This document shows, one piece after another, positions 37,049 through 47,266 of a stretch of 64,000 bases of DNA. Source of the DNA: Geobacillus icigianus (GTDB lineage Bacteria; Bacillota; Bacilli; Bacillales; Anoxybacillaceae); assembly GCF_000750005.1 (NCBI RefSeq), contig NZ_JPYA01000105.1, positions 1-64,000 of the forward strand, read 5' to 3'. Numbering within the stretch: position 1 is the first letter of the stretch; each line of letters opens with the position of its first letter. Position numbers and translations under genes: made by a program. The notes under the pieces are model-generated. The model searched no databases. It saw only the letters and a program-made list of their open reading frames with translations, and was not told the origin of the DNA.

Positions 37049-37681
37049 ATGACGGACAAGAATTTTTTTTCCTGCCGACGCACTTTAGGGTTCACCCTTA
37101 TCGAGACATTGTTGTCCATCACGCTGTTGTCTGCGGTGGCGATCGGCTTGTTTTCCTTTTTCACCCACGCTATGACGTATACAGCCGATAACGAACGACG
37201 AACGGTGGCCATCAACGTGGCGCGTGGAACGATGGCGTACTTTGAAAAAAATGTTCTCTTTTCTTCCTTATCGAATTACATGACAGAGAACAATCTTTCA
37301 TTTCTTAAAGTAGAGAAAAACAGCTGCAGCCATGAAGCCTTGTCCTCTTTATTGTTTCCAAGCGGAAATCAGGGCGAAACGATAAGCTCTCAACAATCAT
37401 GCACCGCCCAGCTCGCCCCAACAATCAATGATGTTCAATACGAAACAACGGTGTACATCATCCGCTGCGATCAAGAAGGATGGGACGGATTCCTCACCTC
37501 CTCTGAATTTGCGTCATTGCCGGAGCGGCTCAAAGAAGAGATCCGTCGTGAACGAAACAACATGATCTCCTCCGAAGCCGGCATCTACATGGCGAAACTG
37601 TACGCCGTTGTCCGTTGGGGAGAACGAAACGGCGACATCACATGGGTGGAAGGAGTGGTGACCGATGAGACGATCCGTTAA
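37049..37681 (+). CDS. Minor pilin, PilV-like
   Basis: A 210-aa prepilin. RRTLG is followed by FTLIETLLSITLLSAVAIGL, a class III signal cleaved after Gly with Glu+5. The globular part has four cysteines (SCSHEALS, QSCTAQ, IIRCDQEG). It starts the plus-strand operon and overlaps the next gene by 17 nt. Its role would be in initiating pilus assembly or forming the tip complex. Naming as PilV-like is by order only. Confidence 0.8.
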   Translation: MTDKNFFSCRRTLGFTLIETLLSITLLSAVAIGLFSFFTHAMTYTADNERRTVAINVARGTMAYFEKNVLFSSLSNYMTENNLSFLKVEKNSCSHEALSSLLFPSGNQGETISSQQSCTAQLAPTINDVQYETTVYIIRCDQEGWDGFLTSSEFASLPERLKEEIRRERNNMISSEAGIYMAKLYAVVRWGERNGDITWVEGVVTDETIR

Positions 37682-38234
37682 CACCCAAGATGGGATGACG
37701 CTTGTCGAGCTGTTGGCCGCCATTTCCATTTCCATGTTGATCATTGGCGCCATCTATACTGTTTTTCTAGCGGGCATTCGCGTTTATCAGCACATCGGCA
37801 TTGAAAGTGAATTACGGAGCGAGGCGGATTACGCGGTGGCACGCATCATGAATGCCTTATACATGTTCTCGCCGGACGGCCTTGAAGCCGATCGGAGCCA
37901 AGAAAACAAAACGCTTAGTCAACTGTCGTTTGTCAAAAACGAGCAATTCAAAACGAACAACCAAGTCGGTCTTGTTTCCCGCGAAACCGCGGCGCAATCG
38001 GTCCATCAAATCATTTCGATTAAAGACGGAAAACTGATGATGGACGGGGAAGCGATTACATCCACACGCCTTTTGCTGGACGATTCTTCCTCCTTTTCGT
38101 TCCGTTGCGCGCGCAGAGACGGAGAAATTTGCCGAAGTGGGGTTATCACCATCATCTTAACGATCAAAGATGGGAATAACAACGGGATGCTTTCAATAAA
38201 ACCTTTCACTTTACAGACGGAATTCGGTTTTTAG
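37665..38234 (+). CDS. Minor pilin, PilW-like
   Basis: A 189-aa prepilin. TQDG is followed by MTLVELLAAISISMLIIGAI. The rest is typical of PilW/ComGF-sized pseudopilins (DYAVARIMNALYMFSPDGLE, near-C-terminal two-Cys CARRDGEIC). It is translationally coupled to the preceding gene (17-nt overlap) and 12 bp before the next. Confidence 0.8.
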   Translation: MRRSVNTQDGMTLVELLAAISISMLIIGAIYTVFLAGIRVYQHIGIESELRSEADYAVARIMNALYMFSPDGLEADRSQENKTLSQLSFVKNEQFKTNNQVGLVSRETAAQSVHQIISIKDGKLMMDGEAITSTRLLLDDSSSFSFRCARRDGEICRSGVITIILTIKDGNNNGMLSIKPFTLQTEFGF

Positions 38235-38246
38235 GGGGGAGGCCCT

Positions 38247-39998
38247 ATGCGCCGAGATCAGCGAGGATATAGTTTGATTACAACATTGTTGGTCATCACC
38301 GTCTTTTTATTGCTAGGTCTAACCATTGTCACCACCGCCGTCGAGCACGCCCAATTCACCACCGTGCGCGTGGATGACGTACAATCGCTGCATGAGGCGA
38401 AGACGGATGTCAACGAGGCGGTCGCCGATCTGAAAGCAGAGTTATCGGATCCAAATTTTTTGGTCCGCCATCGTATTTTTGCGCCTGACCAATGGGATCA
38501 GTTTCTCGGGCTTGGCAGCTCGTCTCCTGGAGAAGACACGATCGCCGGCCGCCTGCGCGACCGCTACGGGGTGATCATGGAAGATGAAAGCGAGCAATAT
38601 GATATTCCCAAAAACCAAGTGTTTCTTCGCGCCCTTCGTTTAACGAAAACGTTCAATGACGGCCATCGGACGCGAACCGTCAAGCGGCTCGTCTTTGTGA
38701 CCAATACGCCAAGCTTTTTGAAATATGCGCTTGGCTCAAAGGAAACAGTGGTCCTCAACGGCGGGGTTTATGTCGAAAACGGGAATGTATACACAGGGCA
38801 AAACGCCTATGCCAGCAACGCGACCAACTATGTGAAGGCAAACGGACAGCTGACCGTCAATTCGTCTAACGCCGGCATGCCGCTTTTATCCTCTTCCTCG
38901 ATTTGGTATACAAACGACGGACAATTGAATGCATGCGGGCAAACGACCGGTTGCTGGGAAGCATCACAAGGCCGTTTTCGCATGAAGACCAATTGGGCGC
39001 CTCGTTGGCCGACGGATGTGCCAGAACCGGCGCCAACCATCAGGCAAGAAAACGAAGATTTTATCGATGTCGATTTTGACCTTACTGTGGCCGACAAACT
39101 GTTGCAAGCATCGGGAATTTTGCCCCCGTCATCCGATTACATTGAGCGAATGGAATCCATTCAAGAAGCCGGGGACAAAAATAGCCAACTTCACACGTTA
39201 GTGGCAGAGTTGTCCAATCAATGGACCTCGATCCAATCGAATCAACCGGATCCAAACGATCCACGTAAAACGCTTGAAGAAGTGATCAAAGAGCAGTCCA
39301 AAACCAAACCGCTCTACCTCGATGGAAACAGCGTTTTGAGAGGAGATGTCGATATTCAGAACAGCGGAGTCAACCAATGGCTCATTGTCAACGGCAATCT
39401 TCGCCTTGATGGGCCGACAAATCCCAGTACATTTGTCAGCGTACGCGGAAATTTTATCGTCCTCGGTGATTTAACTTTGACAGGCAACTTGCGGCTTGAC
39501 GCAAGCATCTACGTCACCGGGAGCACGAAAATTTACCAAAGCCGGATCGAACGGGCGCTAAACAACAAAGGTGTTGTGTTGCTGTCGAAAGGTCCGCTCG
39601 ATATTTCCCGTATTAATGAATTCAATAACCCAACCATTCCGACACCGAATTTGAAAGGATACTTTTACACAGACAGCAGCGCCACGATTTATGCCGTTGG
39701 ATCCTACTTGTATATCGAAGGCGGGCTGTTCGCCCGCGGAAACAGCGAAGGCGGGCTGTTCGCCCGCGGAAACAGAGCAACAGCTCCAGACACAGACATC
39801 AAAGGGCTTGTCGTCAACGCATTCCGCGGTCAAGTCAATGGGGAAAACGGAGAACCAGACCGGTTTACGCCAGGAAGTGATCCGTTATCCTCACGCCTCG
39901 TCGTCCGCTATCGTCCTGAAATGCTTGTTGAACAAGGGACAGGACTTCCTTTTGTCAATCGCATTTCGCTCGTGGTCGACCGATTGGAAGTAGAATGA
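38247..39998 (+). CDS. Large PilX-like minor pilin
   Basis: A 583-aa protein, much larger than ordinary pilins. The N-terminus RRDQRG-YSLITTLLVITVFLLLGLTI has a prepilin-like cut site after Gly but lacks the usual Glu at +5 (Ser/Leu there), as in PilX/GspK-type tip proteins. The body includes beta-strand-rich repeats (LYLDGNSVLRGDVDIQNSGV, LVLGDLTLTGNLRLDASIYV) suggesting a beta-helix. A 10-residue perfect duplication EGGLFARGN(S/R) lies near residues 491-510. SD GGGGGGAGGCCCT precedes ATG 38247. It probably caps the minor-pilin complex and may contact the convergent VWA protein. Confidence 0.75.
   Translation: MRRDQRGYSLITTLLVITVFLLLGLTIVTTAVEHAQFTTVRVDDVQSLHEAKTDVNEAVADLKAELSDPNFLVRHRIFAPDQWDQFLGLGSSSPGEDTIAGRLRDRYGVIMEDESEQYDIPKNQVFLRALRLTKTFNDGHRTRTVKRLVFVTNTPSFLKYALGSKETVVLNGGVYVENGNVYTGQNAYASNATNYVKANGQLTVNSSNAGMPLLSSSSIWYTNDGQLNACGQTTGCWEASQGRFRMKTNWAPRWPTDVPEPAPTIRQENEDFIDVDFDLTVADKLLQASGILPPSSDYIERMESIQEAGDKNSQLHTLVAELSNQWTSIQSNQPDPNDPRKTLEEVIKEQSKTKPLYLDGNSVLRGDVDIQNSGVNQWLIVNGNLRLDGPTNPSTFVSVRGNFIVLGDLTLTGNLRLDASIYVTGSTKIYQSRIERALNNKGVVLLSKGPLDISRINEFNNPTIPTPNLKGYFYTDSSATIYAVGSYLYIEGGLFARGNSEGGLFARGNRATAPDTDIKGLVVNAFRGQVNGENGEPDRFTPGSDPLSSRLVVRYRPEMLVEQGTGLPFVNRISLVVDRLEVE
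39717..39776 (+). repeat. In-frame 30-bp tandem duplication in the PilX-like gene
   Basis: Two adjacent 30-bp units (39717-39746, 39747-39776) are identical except at the last base. Each contains GCGGGC-TGTT-CGCCCGC, able to form a hairpin. Being a multiple of three it adds ten residues without a frameshift. Confidence 0.95.
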
Positions 39999-40023
39999 AG
40001 GAGGCATTTTTGATTCAAAACGG

Positions 40024-40055
40024 AAAGCGGCGCTCCCGAAAGGGAGGCCGCGCTT
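40024..40055. terminator. Bidirectional terminator between minor pilins and VWA gene
   Basis: AAAGCG...CTCCC-GAAA-GGGAG...CGCTTT hairpin flanked by AAAA to the left and TTTATT to the right, in the 66-bp gap between convergent genes. Confidence 0.75.
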
Positions 40056-40064
40056 TATTCATGG

Positions 40065-42947
40065 CTACCATTTGCCGCCGTTCCCGCCATTTTGGTTGGT
40101 GGAAGGCGATTGGACAATGACGGTCGCCTCAGCTTGAATATCCCGGCCATCCAGCGCTTTCACCTTGGCTGTCGCCGTGATGGTGGCATATCCGACATCA
40201 ACCGCTTGCAAATACCATTTCCCGTTTTCTTGAACCACCTTGACAAACCGATCGTCAGACGTTGCAACAGAGCGAAGCGCCTTGTCCGTTGCATTTTCCG
40301 GAATGAAACGGAGTTCTGGCGCCACTTCGACGAGTGGATCGCCGACATTCATGTATAGAATTGGATTGCGGAACGCCATGCCTGTAAGCGGTACGTACGG
40401 ATCAATCACACGAATCGTTGCCGTCGCTGACGCATTTCCTCCGTCTGTCGCGCGGACGGTGATCGTCACCGGTCCAGGCTTTCGCGCTGTCACCATGCCG
40501 TTTTGATCTACGGATGCGACACTCGGGTCGCTTGATGTCCACGCAAGCGTTTTGTTCGTCGCATCGCTCGGAACGATCGTCACTGAAATCTCCTGCGTAT
40601 CTCCGACATTCATCGTCGCCTGATATGAACCAAGCTTCAGTTCTGTAATCAGCTTTGTATACGTAAACGCTGCGCTCGTTAAACCCGTTCCTCTCGTCAA
40701 TCCTCCTGACGCCTGCACATTCACCGTGTAGGAACCGTCATTGGAAATGGCAACAACATACGGCGACGAGAGCGGCGTCCAAGCGGATGCCACCCCATTT
40801 CGCACTGCTTGGTACTGATATGACACCCCTTCACCGGCTACCAACCCGGTTATTTTAACGGTCGGCGCCTCATAAGTCGTCGCTCCGTTTGGCACGACGC
40901 CATTGGCTGTCACAACGGAAAGATGGGGTTTAATGTACACCGGTACCGTCCGGCCGTTGCTGTACGTGACAAGCAGCACGCCATCATCATTCGGGTCATA
41001 CTGCATCGCTTTGACAGGCAACGGCAATAATCCATTTGCATTAGGATCCGCCCGCCCGACGATGTCGTCTGATAAAGCAGAAAATTTGTGTTTGGTAATA
41101 GTCCCCATTCCATTCCCTTCATAGTAAACGTTCGGAAAATCATCCAAGCGAACTGTCATGCCGATCCGTTCCGCCGGCGGAACGAGCGTCGATGTTTTGG
41201 TACCATAACGGCTGTCGGTGAATGTCACCAAAGCTGGCGGCAATTGAACACTGTTCATGGCAAAATCAGCCTGCATCACCCATTGCGCCGAGAGCGTCAG
41301 TTTGTTGAGCTGGCTGTAGTCGAACATTTGATTGGTGAAAGACCATTTGGCATAACGCTTGCCATTCTCCACATAGGTTGTGACTTTGCCATCGGGAACA
41401 ACGGAGATGCCATCGGGCAGTTCTTGGACAATGCTCACATTGCTGATCGTCCCAGTCGCATTGCCGACATACCCGACAAGCGACAACGAATACGTAGCCC
41501 GGAAGCGGTTGTCGTCGCCATCGGTGGCCCCGCGTTTGATTAAGCTCGTGACATCATTGGTCAACCCTTGCAGCTTCACCGTTCCAGTAAACGACGGCGG
41601 CGCTTCATCTTTGACAGTGACGGTCACCGTTTTCGTCACAGCCGGCTGTGGTTGGCCATACACATCCCGATACGTCAGTTCAGCATTGAACGTATATGTC
41701 CCTTTTGCTTTAAATGACACGGGAATCGGAACTGTCACCGGCGCCGGTGTGCCCTGGCCAACTTGGTATGGGATGGAAAACGAAATATACGCGTTTTGCT
41801 TGTTTTCATCCAGCCATACTTGGCCGTTTTCCGCAACGGCGACATTGCCGCCAAACGACGAAAGCGGGATGCGGATCGTTCCTATGATCGCTGGCGTGGT
41901 GGCAAGCTGGGAAAACTGTTGGAACAAGGCGGTCAAATTTTGCGTCGTTCCTTGCCGCGCCTCGCCGCCGGCAGTCGCGGACAGCGTTTGCAAAAAGCTC
42001 ATATCAACTTCATCGTTGCTGCCAAAACCGATCGAATAAAGCGTAATATTGTTCATTCCGAGCACCTTAGCCACGTTGATGGCATGATCACGAATTTTCT
42101 TCTCTATGCTGCTGTAACTACTAAATGGATAGCCGCTCCGGCCTAAAGGGACATCAGCATCGTTTACATAATCCCATCCATCGCTTGTAAACAGGCGGGA
42201 AAAGCCACGCTTGTCAGTAAAACGAATGTCGGCCGTCCCGTTTGTATATAGTTCATACGTCAGCGGCAACGGCGCCGTGATTTTTTCTCCTGTATAGTAG
42301 TAGAACCAAAGAATCCGTTCGACTTCCCAATAGGTGATTGTTTCTGTTGCGTTAAGGGTGGTCGGCATCCCGTCTGTCAAGAAAATTACATACTTTTTGC
42401 GCACCGGGTCGTTAAAATACGACTGCGCAAGCGACAGCGCCGCCGAATAGTTCGTGCCGCCTCCAGCGGTCAAGCTGTTGCCGGTATTGAGAATGGCATC
42501 AAGCTGACTTGCAACATTCGAGTACTTCCCAAACGGAACCACACTTGCTTCCCGCACTCCATCGGAAAACGGAATAAGAGCAAAGCGGTCATTTTGGTTG
42601 TAATTGGACTTAAAGTAGTTGACCGCCGCTTGCAGAGCGGATTTGGCGCTTTGCAGCTTCATTGCCGTCATCGACCCCGACACGTCCATGACAAACACGA
42701 CATCGATCGGCGGGCGGATGATTCCTGAAACAGCGCCTTGTGGAACGAGCGTCACATCGAGCCGGCCTTGGGCATCGCCGTTTGGCGGCTTGGCGTACTC
42801 TGATTGTGACGAAGAAAACTGCAATTGAAGCGATGGCAGAGAGGAAGAAGCGGCTTGAACGGCAACCTCCTTCCCACCTGTGCAAAACATGAGCAAAAAT
42901 GCCCAGACCGACGCTGTAAGAGCTTGGAAAAACCTCCTTTTCCTCAT
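40065..42947 (-). CDS. Secreted VWA and Ig-like domain protein, putative pilus adhesin
   Basis: A 960-aa exported protein. A signal peptide (MRKRRFFQ, hydrophobic core, VQA-A cut near residue 32) leads to a von Willebrand A domain (about 80-350) with the MIDAS motif DVSGS at 88-92 and FLTDGMPT. Beta-sandwich repeats follow, and the last ~195 residues hold two BIG2-like Ig domains (MNVGDTQEISVTIVPSDATN, WTSSDPSVASVDQNGMVTA). No LPXTG or transmembrane anchor is visible; it ends in Asn/Gly. SD GGGGAGAGGAAC precedes ATG 42947. By analogy with VWA-containing tip proteins of other type IV pili (PilY1 and Gram-positive counterparts) it may be the tip adhesin. That is inference from position. Confidence 0.8.
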   Translation of the reverse strand: MRKRRFFQALTASVWAFLLMFCTGGKEVAVQAASSSLPSLQLQFSSSQSEYAKPPNGDAQGRLDVTLVPQGAVSGIIRPPIDVVFVMDVSGSMTAMKLQSAKSALQAAVNYFKSNYNQNDRFALIPFSDGVREASVVPFGKYSNVASQLDAILNTGNSLTAGGGTNYSAALSLAQSYFNDPVRKKYVIFLTDGMPTTLNATETITYWEVERILWFYYYTGEKITAPLPLTYELYTNGTADIRFTDKRGFSRLFTSDGWDYVNDADVPLGRSGYPFSSYSSIEKKIRDHAINVAKVLGMNNITLYSIGFGSNDEVDMSFLQTLSATAGGEARQGTTQNLTALFQQFSQLATTPAIIGTIRIPLSSFGGNVAVAENGQVWLDENKQNAYISFSIPYQVGQGTPAPVTVPIPVSFKAKGTYTFNAELTYRDVYGQPQPAVTKTVTVTVKDEAPPSFTGTVKLQGLTNDVTSLIKRGATDGDDNRFRATYSLSLVGYVGNATGTISNVSIVQELPDGISVVPDGKVTTYVENGKRYAKWSFTNQMFDYSQLNKLTLSAQWVMQADFAMNSVQLPPALVTFTDSRYGTKTSTLVPPAERIGMTVRLDDFPNVYYEGNGMGTITKHKFSALSDDIVGRADPNANGLLPLPVKAMQYDPNDDGVLLVTYSNGRTVPVYIKPHLSVVTANGVVPNGATTYEAPTVKITGLVAGEGVSYQYQAVRNGVASAWTPLSSPYVVAISNDGSYTVNVQASGGLTRGTGLTSAAFTYTKLITELKLGSYQATMNVGDTQEISVTIVPSDATNKTLAWTSSDPSVASVDQNGMVTARKPGPVTITVRATDGGNASATATIRVIDPYVPLTGMAFRNPILYMNVGDPLVEVAPELRFIPENATDKALRSVATSDDRFVKVVQENGKWYLQAVDVGYATITATAKVKALDGRDIQAEATVIVQSPSTNQNGGNGGKW

Positions 42948-42976
42948 GTTCCTCTCCCCGTTTCATGACAAATTAC

Positions 42977-44326
42977 CTATTTTTCTTTATCTTCATTATA
43001 CCATTTCATAGACGTTGTTGATAGCAAATTTTTCTTACACAAGCTTTTTTTCACTTCGGAAATAAAGTATAAAGACCCCGTAATCAGCAACATTTCTTGA
43101 GCGGACAAACGTGTTTTCTGCTCACCGATCCACTTCTTCCAACGATGAACAGTCGCCTTATGCCGATGGGATGAAAGAGCATACAACTGTTCCGCCGCCG
43201 CCGCGCGCGGAAAGTCAAACGTGGTAAACGTGATCGTATCTGCAAGCTCATCAAGCTGCCGAATCATCCGCTCCAGCGGCTTGTCTGTCAGCGCGGCGAA
43301 CAAGACATGAACGCGCTTGTCGGGATAATGAGCGCGCACCGTCTCGACAAGGGCGCGAATGCCGGCTTCGTTATGGGCGCCGTCGAGGATGATGAGCGGT
43401 TTGCCGCTCACCCGCTCAAACCGGCCGGGCCAAGCGGCTGTGGCCAGCCCATCGGCGATATGCTCCGGCTCGATTAAAAACGAATAGCCAAGGCGCAATA
43501 GTTCGGCCGCCATCACCGCCACCGCCGCATTGTCGACTTGATGGGCGCCGGGCATTTGAATGCGCAAATCACGATATTCGGCAAACGGTGTGACAAGCGA
43601 AAACTGCTCCCCTTCCACCGTCGCCTGCCGCTCGGAAACGGTGAAATCGACGCCGAGACGATATGTTTTCGCCTTCCGCTCCGCCGCCGTTTTGGCGATC
43701 ACTTCCCACGCCTCCGGTTCCTTCACCGCCGTCACAAGCGGCACGCCCGATTTGATGATTCCGGCTTTCTCCGCGGCGATTTGCCCAAGCGTATCGCCTA
43801 AAATGTTCATATGATCGTAGCTGACGTTCGTAATGACGGAAAGGAGCGGATAAATGATGTTAGTTGAGTCCAGGCGGCCGCCGAGCCCGACTTCGACGAG
43901 CACGATGTCTTGAATGTTTTGTTTGCCGAAATAATACAGCATCATGGCCGTGATCACTTCAAATTCGGTCGGTCCGCCAAACTCTGTTTGTTCCAACTCA
44001 TCGGCAAGCGGCTGAATGACTCGCACGAGCTCGACGATCTCTTGATCGGAAATCGGTTCGCCGTTGATGCTGATTCGTTCGTTAAACTGCTCGACATACG
44101 GCGAGGTGAACGTGCCGACCGAATAGCCCGCCGCCTGCAAAATCGAGCGCAAATAGGCGACCGTTGACCCTTTGCCGTTCGTTCCCCCGATATGGACGGC
44201 GCGGACGCGGCGTTCCGGGTGGCCGAGTTGTTCCATCATCCATTCCATCCGTTTCAATCCCGGTTTCATGCCGAGCCGCAGCCGCCCGTGAATCCAAGCG
44301 ACCGCTTCTTCATACGTTCGAACCAT
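42977..44326 (-). CDS. folC: Folylpolyglutamate synthase / dihydrofolate synthase
   Basis: A 449-aa Mur-ligase-type enzyme adding glutamate to dihydropteroate and folates. The ATP loop is GGTNGKGST. TFTSPYVEQFNERISINGEP, TEFEVITAMMLYYF, GLGGRLDSTN and ILDGAHNEAGIRALVE are family signatures. I start at ATG 44326 (MVRTYEEAVAWIHGRL), nine bases after AAAGGAGG; ATGs just before it touch the ribosome site. It follows valS, separated by a terminator. Confidence 0.95.
   Translation of the reverse strand: MVRTYEEAVAWIHGRLRLGMKPGLKRMEWMMEQLGHPERRVRAVHIGGTNGKGSTVAYLRSILQAAGYSVGTFTSPYVEQFNERISINGEPISDQEIVELVRVIQPLADELEQTEFGGPTEFEVITAMMLYYFGKQNIQDIVLVEVGLGGRLDSTNIIYPLLSVITNVSYDHMNILGDTLGQIAAEKAGIIKSGVPLVTAVKEPEAWEVIAKTAAERKAKTYRLGVDFTVSERQATVEGEQFSLVTPFAEYRDLRIQMPGAHQVDNAAVAVMAAELLRLGYSFLIEPEHIADGLATAAWPGRFERVSGKPLIILDGAHNEAGIRALVETVRAHYPDKRVHVLFAALTDKPLERMIRQLDELADTITFTTFDFPRAAAAEQLYALSSHRHKATVHRWKKWIGEQKTRLSAQEMLLITGSLYFISEVKKSLCKKNLLSTTSMKWYNEDKEK
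42995..43000 (-). promoter_or_regulatory. Possible -10 of the VWA gene inside folC
   Basis: A TATAAT (complement of 42995-43000) lies 48 bp before the VWA start, within the 3' end of folC. The -35 is poor (TATCAA at 17 bp). Confidence 0.4.
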
Positions 44327-44480
44327 GTCCATCATCCTCCTTTTTCCATTGGTGTCTTGCCGCCCCCTGCCGGCTTCATGCGGCAGATGCGCCACACATC
44401 GAGAAGCCTGGTGAAAGCGAGTATATGTTGACAACAAACCTCTTCTCAGAATATGACAAACCTTCCATCATGATCCATCG

Positions 44481-44514
44481 AAAAAGACGAATCCACAGGA
44501 AAGCGGATTCGTCT
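44481..44514 (-). terminator. Terminator after valS
   Basis: On minus AGACGAATCC, a ten-base loop, GGATTCGTCT then TTTTC (arms 44485-44494, 44505-44514), 30 bp past the valS stop. Confidence 0.88.
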
Positions 44515-44543
44515 TCATCATAATCAACCGCCAGATCGTTTGT

Positions 44544-47186
44544 CTACCGTTTGAGCTCGGCGAGGCGCGCCTTGACGGCTTCGCGTTTTTCCATGTAATC
44601 TTGCCGCTTGCGCCGCTCTTCTTCGACGACATGGGCCGGCGCTTTCGCCAAAAATCCTTCGTTCGCCAGTTTCTTTTCGACGCGCTCGACTTCTTTGTTC
44701 CATTTGTCAAGCTCTTTTTCGAGCCGCTTGATTTCTTCTTCGATGTTGATCAACCCTTCAAGCGGCATGATGAGCTCGGCGCCGGTGACGACCGCCGTCA
44801 TCGCTTTGTCCGGCGCGGGAACGTTCGGATCGATCAAGAGCTCGCTCGGGTTGCAGAACCGCTCCAAATAGGCGCGGCTTTTCATGAGCGCCGCCCGCAC
44901 TTGTTCATCTTTCACCTTAATATAGAGCGCAATCGGCTTGCTCGGCGGCGTGTTCACTTCGGCGCGGACGTTGCGGACGGCGCGGATGATGTCGACGAGC
45001 ATCCGCATTTCTTCCGCCGCTTCTTCGTTCGACAGCTCAGGGCGCACTTGCGGCCACGGAGCGACGGTGATCGATTCGCCTTCATGCGGCAAGTTTTGCC
45101 AAATTTCCTCGGTAATGAACGGCATGAACGGGTGAAGCAGGCGCATCGTGTTGTCGAGCACATACGCCAACACGGAGCGCGTCGTCTTTTTCGCCGCTTC
45201 GTCGTCACCGTACAGCGGCAGCTTTGCCATTTCGATATACCAGTCGCACAAGTCGTCCCAAATAAAGTTGTACAGCGTGCGCCCCGCTTCGCCGAATTCG
45301 TATTTCTCAGCAAGCTTCGTCACCGTGTCGATCGTTTCGTTGAGGCGCGTTAAAATCCAATGGTCGGCGACCGTTTTTTCGCCGCTCAAATCAAGCTCCT
45401 CGTACGTCATGCCGCCCATGTTCATCAAGGCAAAGCGCGAGGCGTTCCAAATTTTGTTGGCAAAATTCCACGTCGCTTCAACTTTTTCGGTGCTGAAGCG
45501 CAAGTCTTGCCCCGGCGAGCTGCCGGTCGCCAAGAAGTAACGGAGCGCATCGGCGCCGTACTGATCGATCACATCCATCGGATCGACGCCGTTGCCGAGC
45601 GATTTGCTCATTTTCCGCCCTTGGGCATCGCGGACAAGACCGTGGATGAGCACGTCTTTGAACGGGCGCTTCCCGGTGAATTCGAGCCCTTGGAAAATCA
45701 TGCGCGACACCCAGAAGAAAATGATGTCATAGCCGGTGACAAGCACATCAGTCGGGTAGTAGCGCTTGTAATCCGACGATTCCACATCCGGCCATCCCAT
45801 TGTCGAGAACGGCCAAAGCGCCGAGCTGAACCACGTATCAAGCACGTCGGGGTCTTGTTCCCAGTTTTCGATGTCTTTGGGCGGTTCATGGTCGACGTAA
45901 ATTTCACCCGTTTCTTTATGGTACCATGCCGGGATGCGATGCCCCCACCAAAGCTGGCGCGAAATGCACCAGTCGCGGATGTTTTCAAGCCAATGCAAAT
46001 ACGTTTTTTCAAACCGGTCCGGCACGAACTGCACTTTTTCGTCCGTTTGCTGCAGCTTGATGGCGGCTTCGGCGAGCGGCTTCATTTTCACAAACCATTG
46101 CGTCGACAAATACGGCTCAACGACCGCGCCGCTCCGTTCGCTATGACCGACTGAGTGCACGTGCTCCTCGATTTTAAAGAGGACGCCTTGTTCTTGCAAA
46201 TCGCGGACGATTTGCTTCCGGCATTCAAACCGGTCAAGCCCCTGGTATTGCATGGCGTTTTCATTCATCGTGCCGTCTTCGTTCATGACAAGAATGCGCG
46301 GCAAATTGTGGCGGTTGCCGATTTCAAAATCGTTCGGGTCGTGCGCCGGCGTAATTTTGACCGCTCCGGAGCCGAACTCCATATCGACATATTCGTCGGC
46401 AATGATCGGTATTTCGCGGCCAACGATCGGCAGTTTCACCATTTTGCCGATCAAGTGCTTGTACCGCTCGTCATCGGGGTGCACAGCGACGGCCGTATCG
46501 CCGAGCATCGTTTCCGGACGGGTCGTCGCCACTTCAATGCAGCCGGAGCCGTCGGCGAGCGGATAGCGCAAATGGTAGAGCGCGCCTTTCACTTCTTTAT
46601 AAACAACCTCAATGTCCGACAAAGCGGTTTTCGTCACCGGGTCCCAGTTGATGATGTACTCGCCGCGGTAAATAAGCCCTTTCCGGTAGAGCGAGACGAA
46701 CACTTCGCGCACCGCTTTTGAGAGCCCTTCATCGAGCGTGAACCGCTCGCGCGTGTAATCGAGGCCAAGCCCTAACTTCGCCCATTGGCTGCGAATATGG
46801 CCGGCGTATTCTTCCTTCCACTTCCACGTTTCTTCTAAAAATTTTTCCCGGCCTAAATCATAGCGCGACAGCCCTTGCTGGCGCAATTTTTCCTCGACTT
46901 TCGCCTGGGTGGCGATGCCGGCGTGATCCATTCCCGGAAGCCACAAAACGTCATACCCTTGCATCCGTTTCATGCGCGTAATGATGTCTTGCAGCGTCGT
47001 ATCCCACGCGTGCCCCAGATGCAGTTTGCCGGTGACGTTGGGCGGTGGAATGACGATCGTAAACGGTCGTTTGTTCGGATCACCGGTCGCTTCAAAAAAT
47101 TTTCCTTTCAGCCACCATTCGTAGCGCCCCGCTTCGACCGCGCGGTGGTCGTATTTGGGCGGCATCGACACTTCGTGCTGTGCCAT
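44544..47186 (-). CDS. valS: Valyl-tRNA synthetase
   Basis: An 880-aa class I synthetase charging tRNA-Val. The HIGH-type motif is [15 protein letters not shown] (about 48-62). The CP1 editing domain contains [24 protein letters not shown] occurs as [14 protein letters not shown]. The anticodon domain and a C-terminal coiled-coil arm ([20 protein letters not shown]) follow. Expression is controlled by the upstream T-box. Confidence 0.98.
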   Translation of the reverse strand: MAQHEVSMPPKYDHRAVEAGRYEWWLKGKFFEATGDPNKRPFTIVIPPPNVTGKLHLGHAWDTTLQDIITRMKRMQGYDVLWLPGMDHAGIATQAKVEEKLRQQGLSRYDLGREKFLEETWKWKEEYAGHIRSQWAKLGLGLDYTRERFTLDEGLSKAVREVFVSLYRKGLIYRGEYIINWDPVTKTALSDIEVVYKEVKGALYHLRYPLADGSGCIEVATTRPETMLGDTAVAVHPDDERYKHLIGKMVKLPIVGREIPIIADEYVDMEFGSGAVKITPAHDPNDFEIGNRHNLPRILVMNEDGTMNENAMQYQGLDRFECRKQIVRDLQEQGVLFKIEEHVHSVGHSERSGAVVEPYLSTQWFVKMKPLAEAAIKLQQTDEKVQFVPDRFEKTYLHWLENIRDWCISRQLWWGHRIPAWYHKETGEIYVDHEPPKDIENWEQDPDVLDTWFSSALWPFSTMGWPDVESSDYKRYYPTDVLVTGYDIIFFWVSRMIFQGLEFTGKRPFKDVLIHGLVRDAQGRKMSKSLGNGVDPMDVIDQYGADALRYFLATGSSPGQDLRFSTEKVEATWNFANKIWNASRFALMNMGGMTYEELDLSGEKTVADHWILTRLNETIDTVTKLAEKYEFGEAGRTLYNFIWDDLCDWYIEMAKLPLYGDDEAAKKTTRSVLAYVLDNTMRLLHPFMPFITEEIWQNLPHEGESITVAPWPQVRPELSNEEAAEEMRMLVDIIRAVRNVRAEVNTPPSKPIALYIKVKDEQVRAALMKSRAYLERFCNPSELLIDPNVPAPDKAMTAVVTGAELIMPLEGLINIEEEIKRLEKELDKWNKEVERVEKKLANEGFLAKAPAHVVEEERRKRQDYMEKREAVKARLAELKR

Positions 47187-47266
47187 GTTTCATTTCCCTC
47201 CTTCAACATGATGGACAATGCGGCCGACGGCGGCTTCCCATTGAGCAATGCCGCGCAGCCGGCAAG

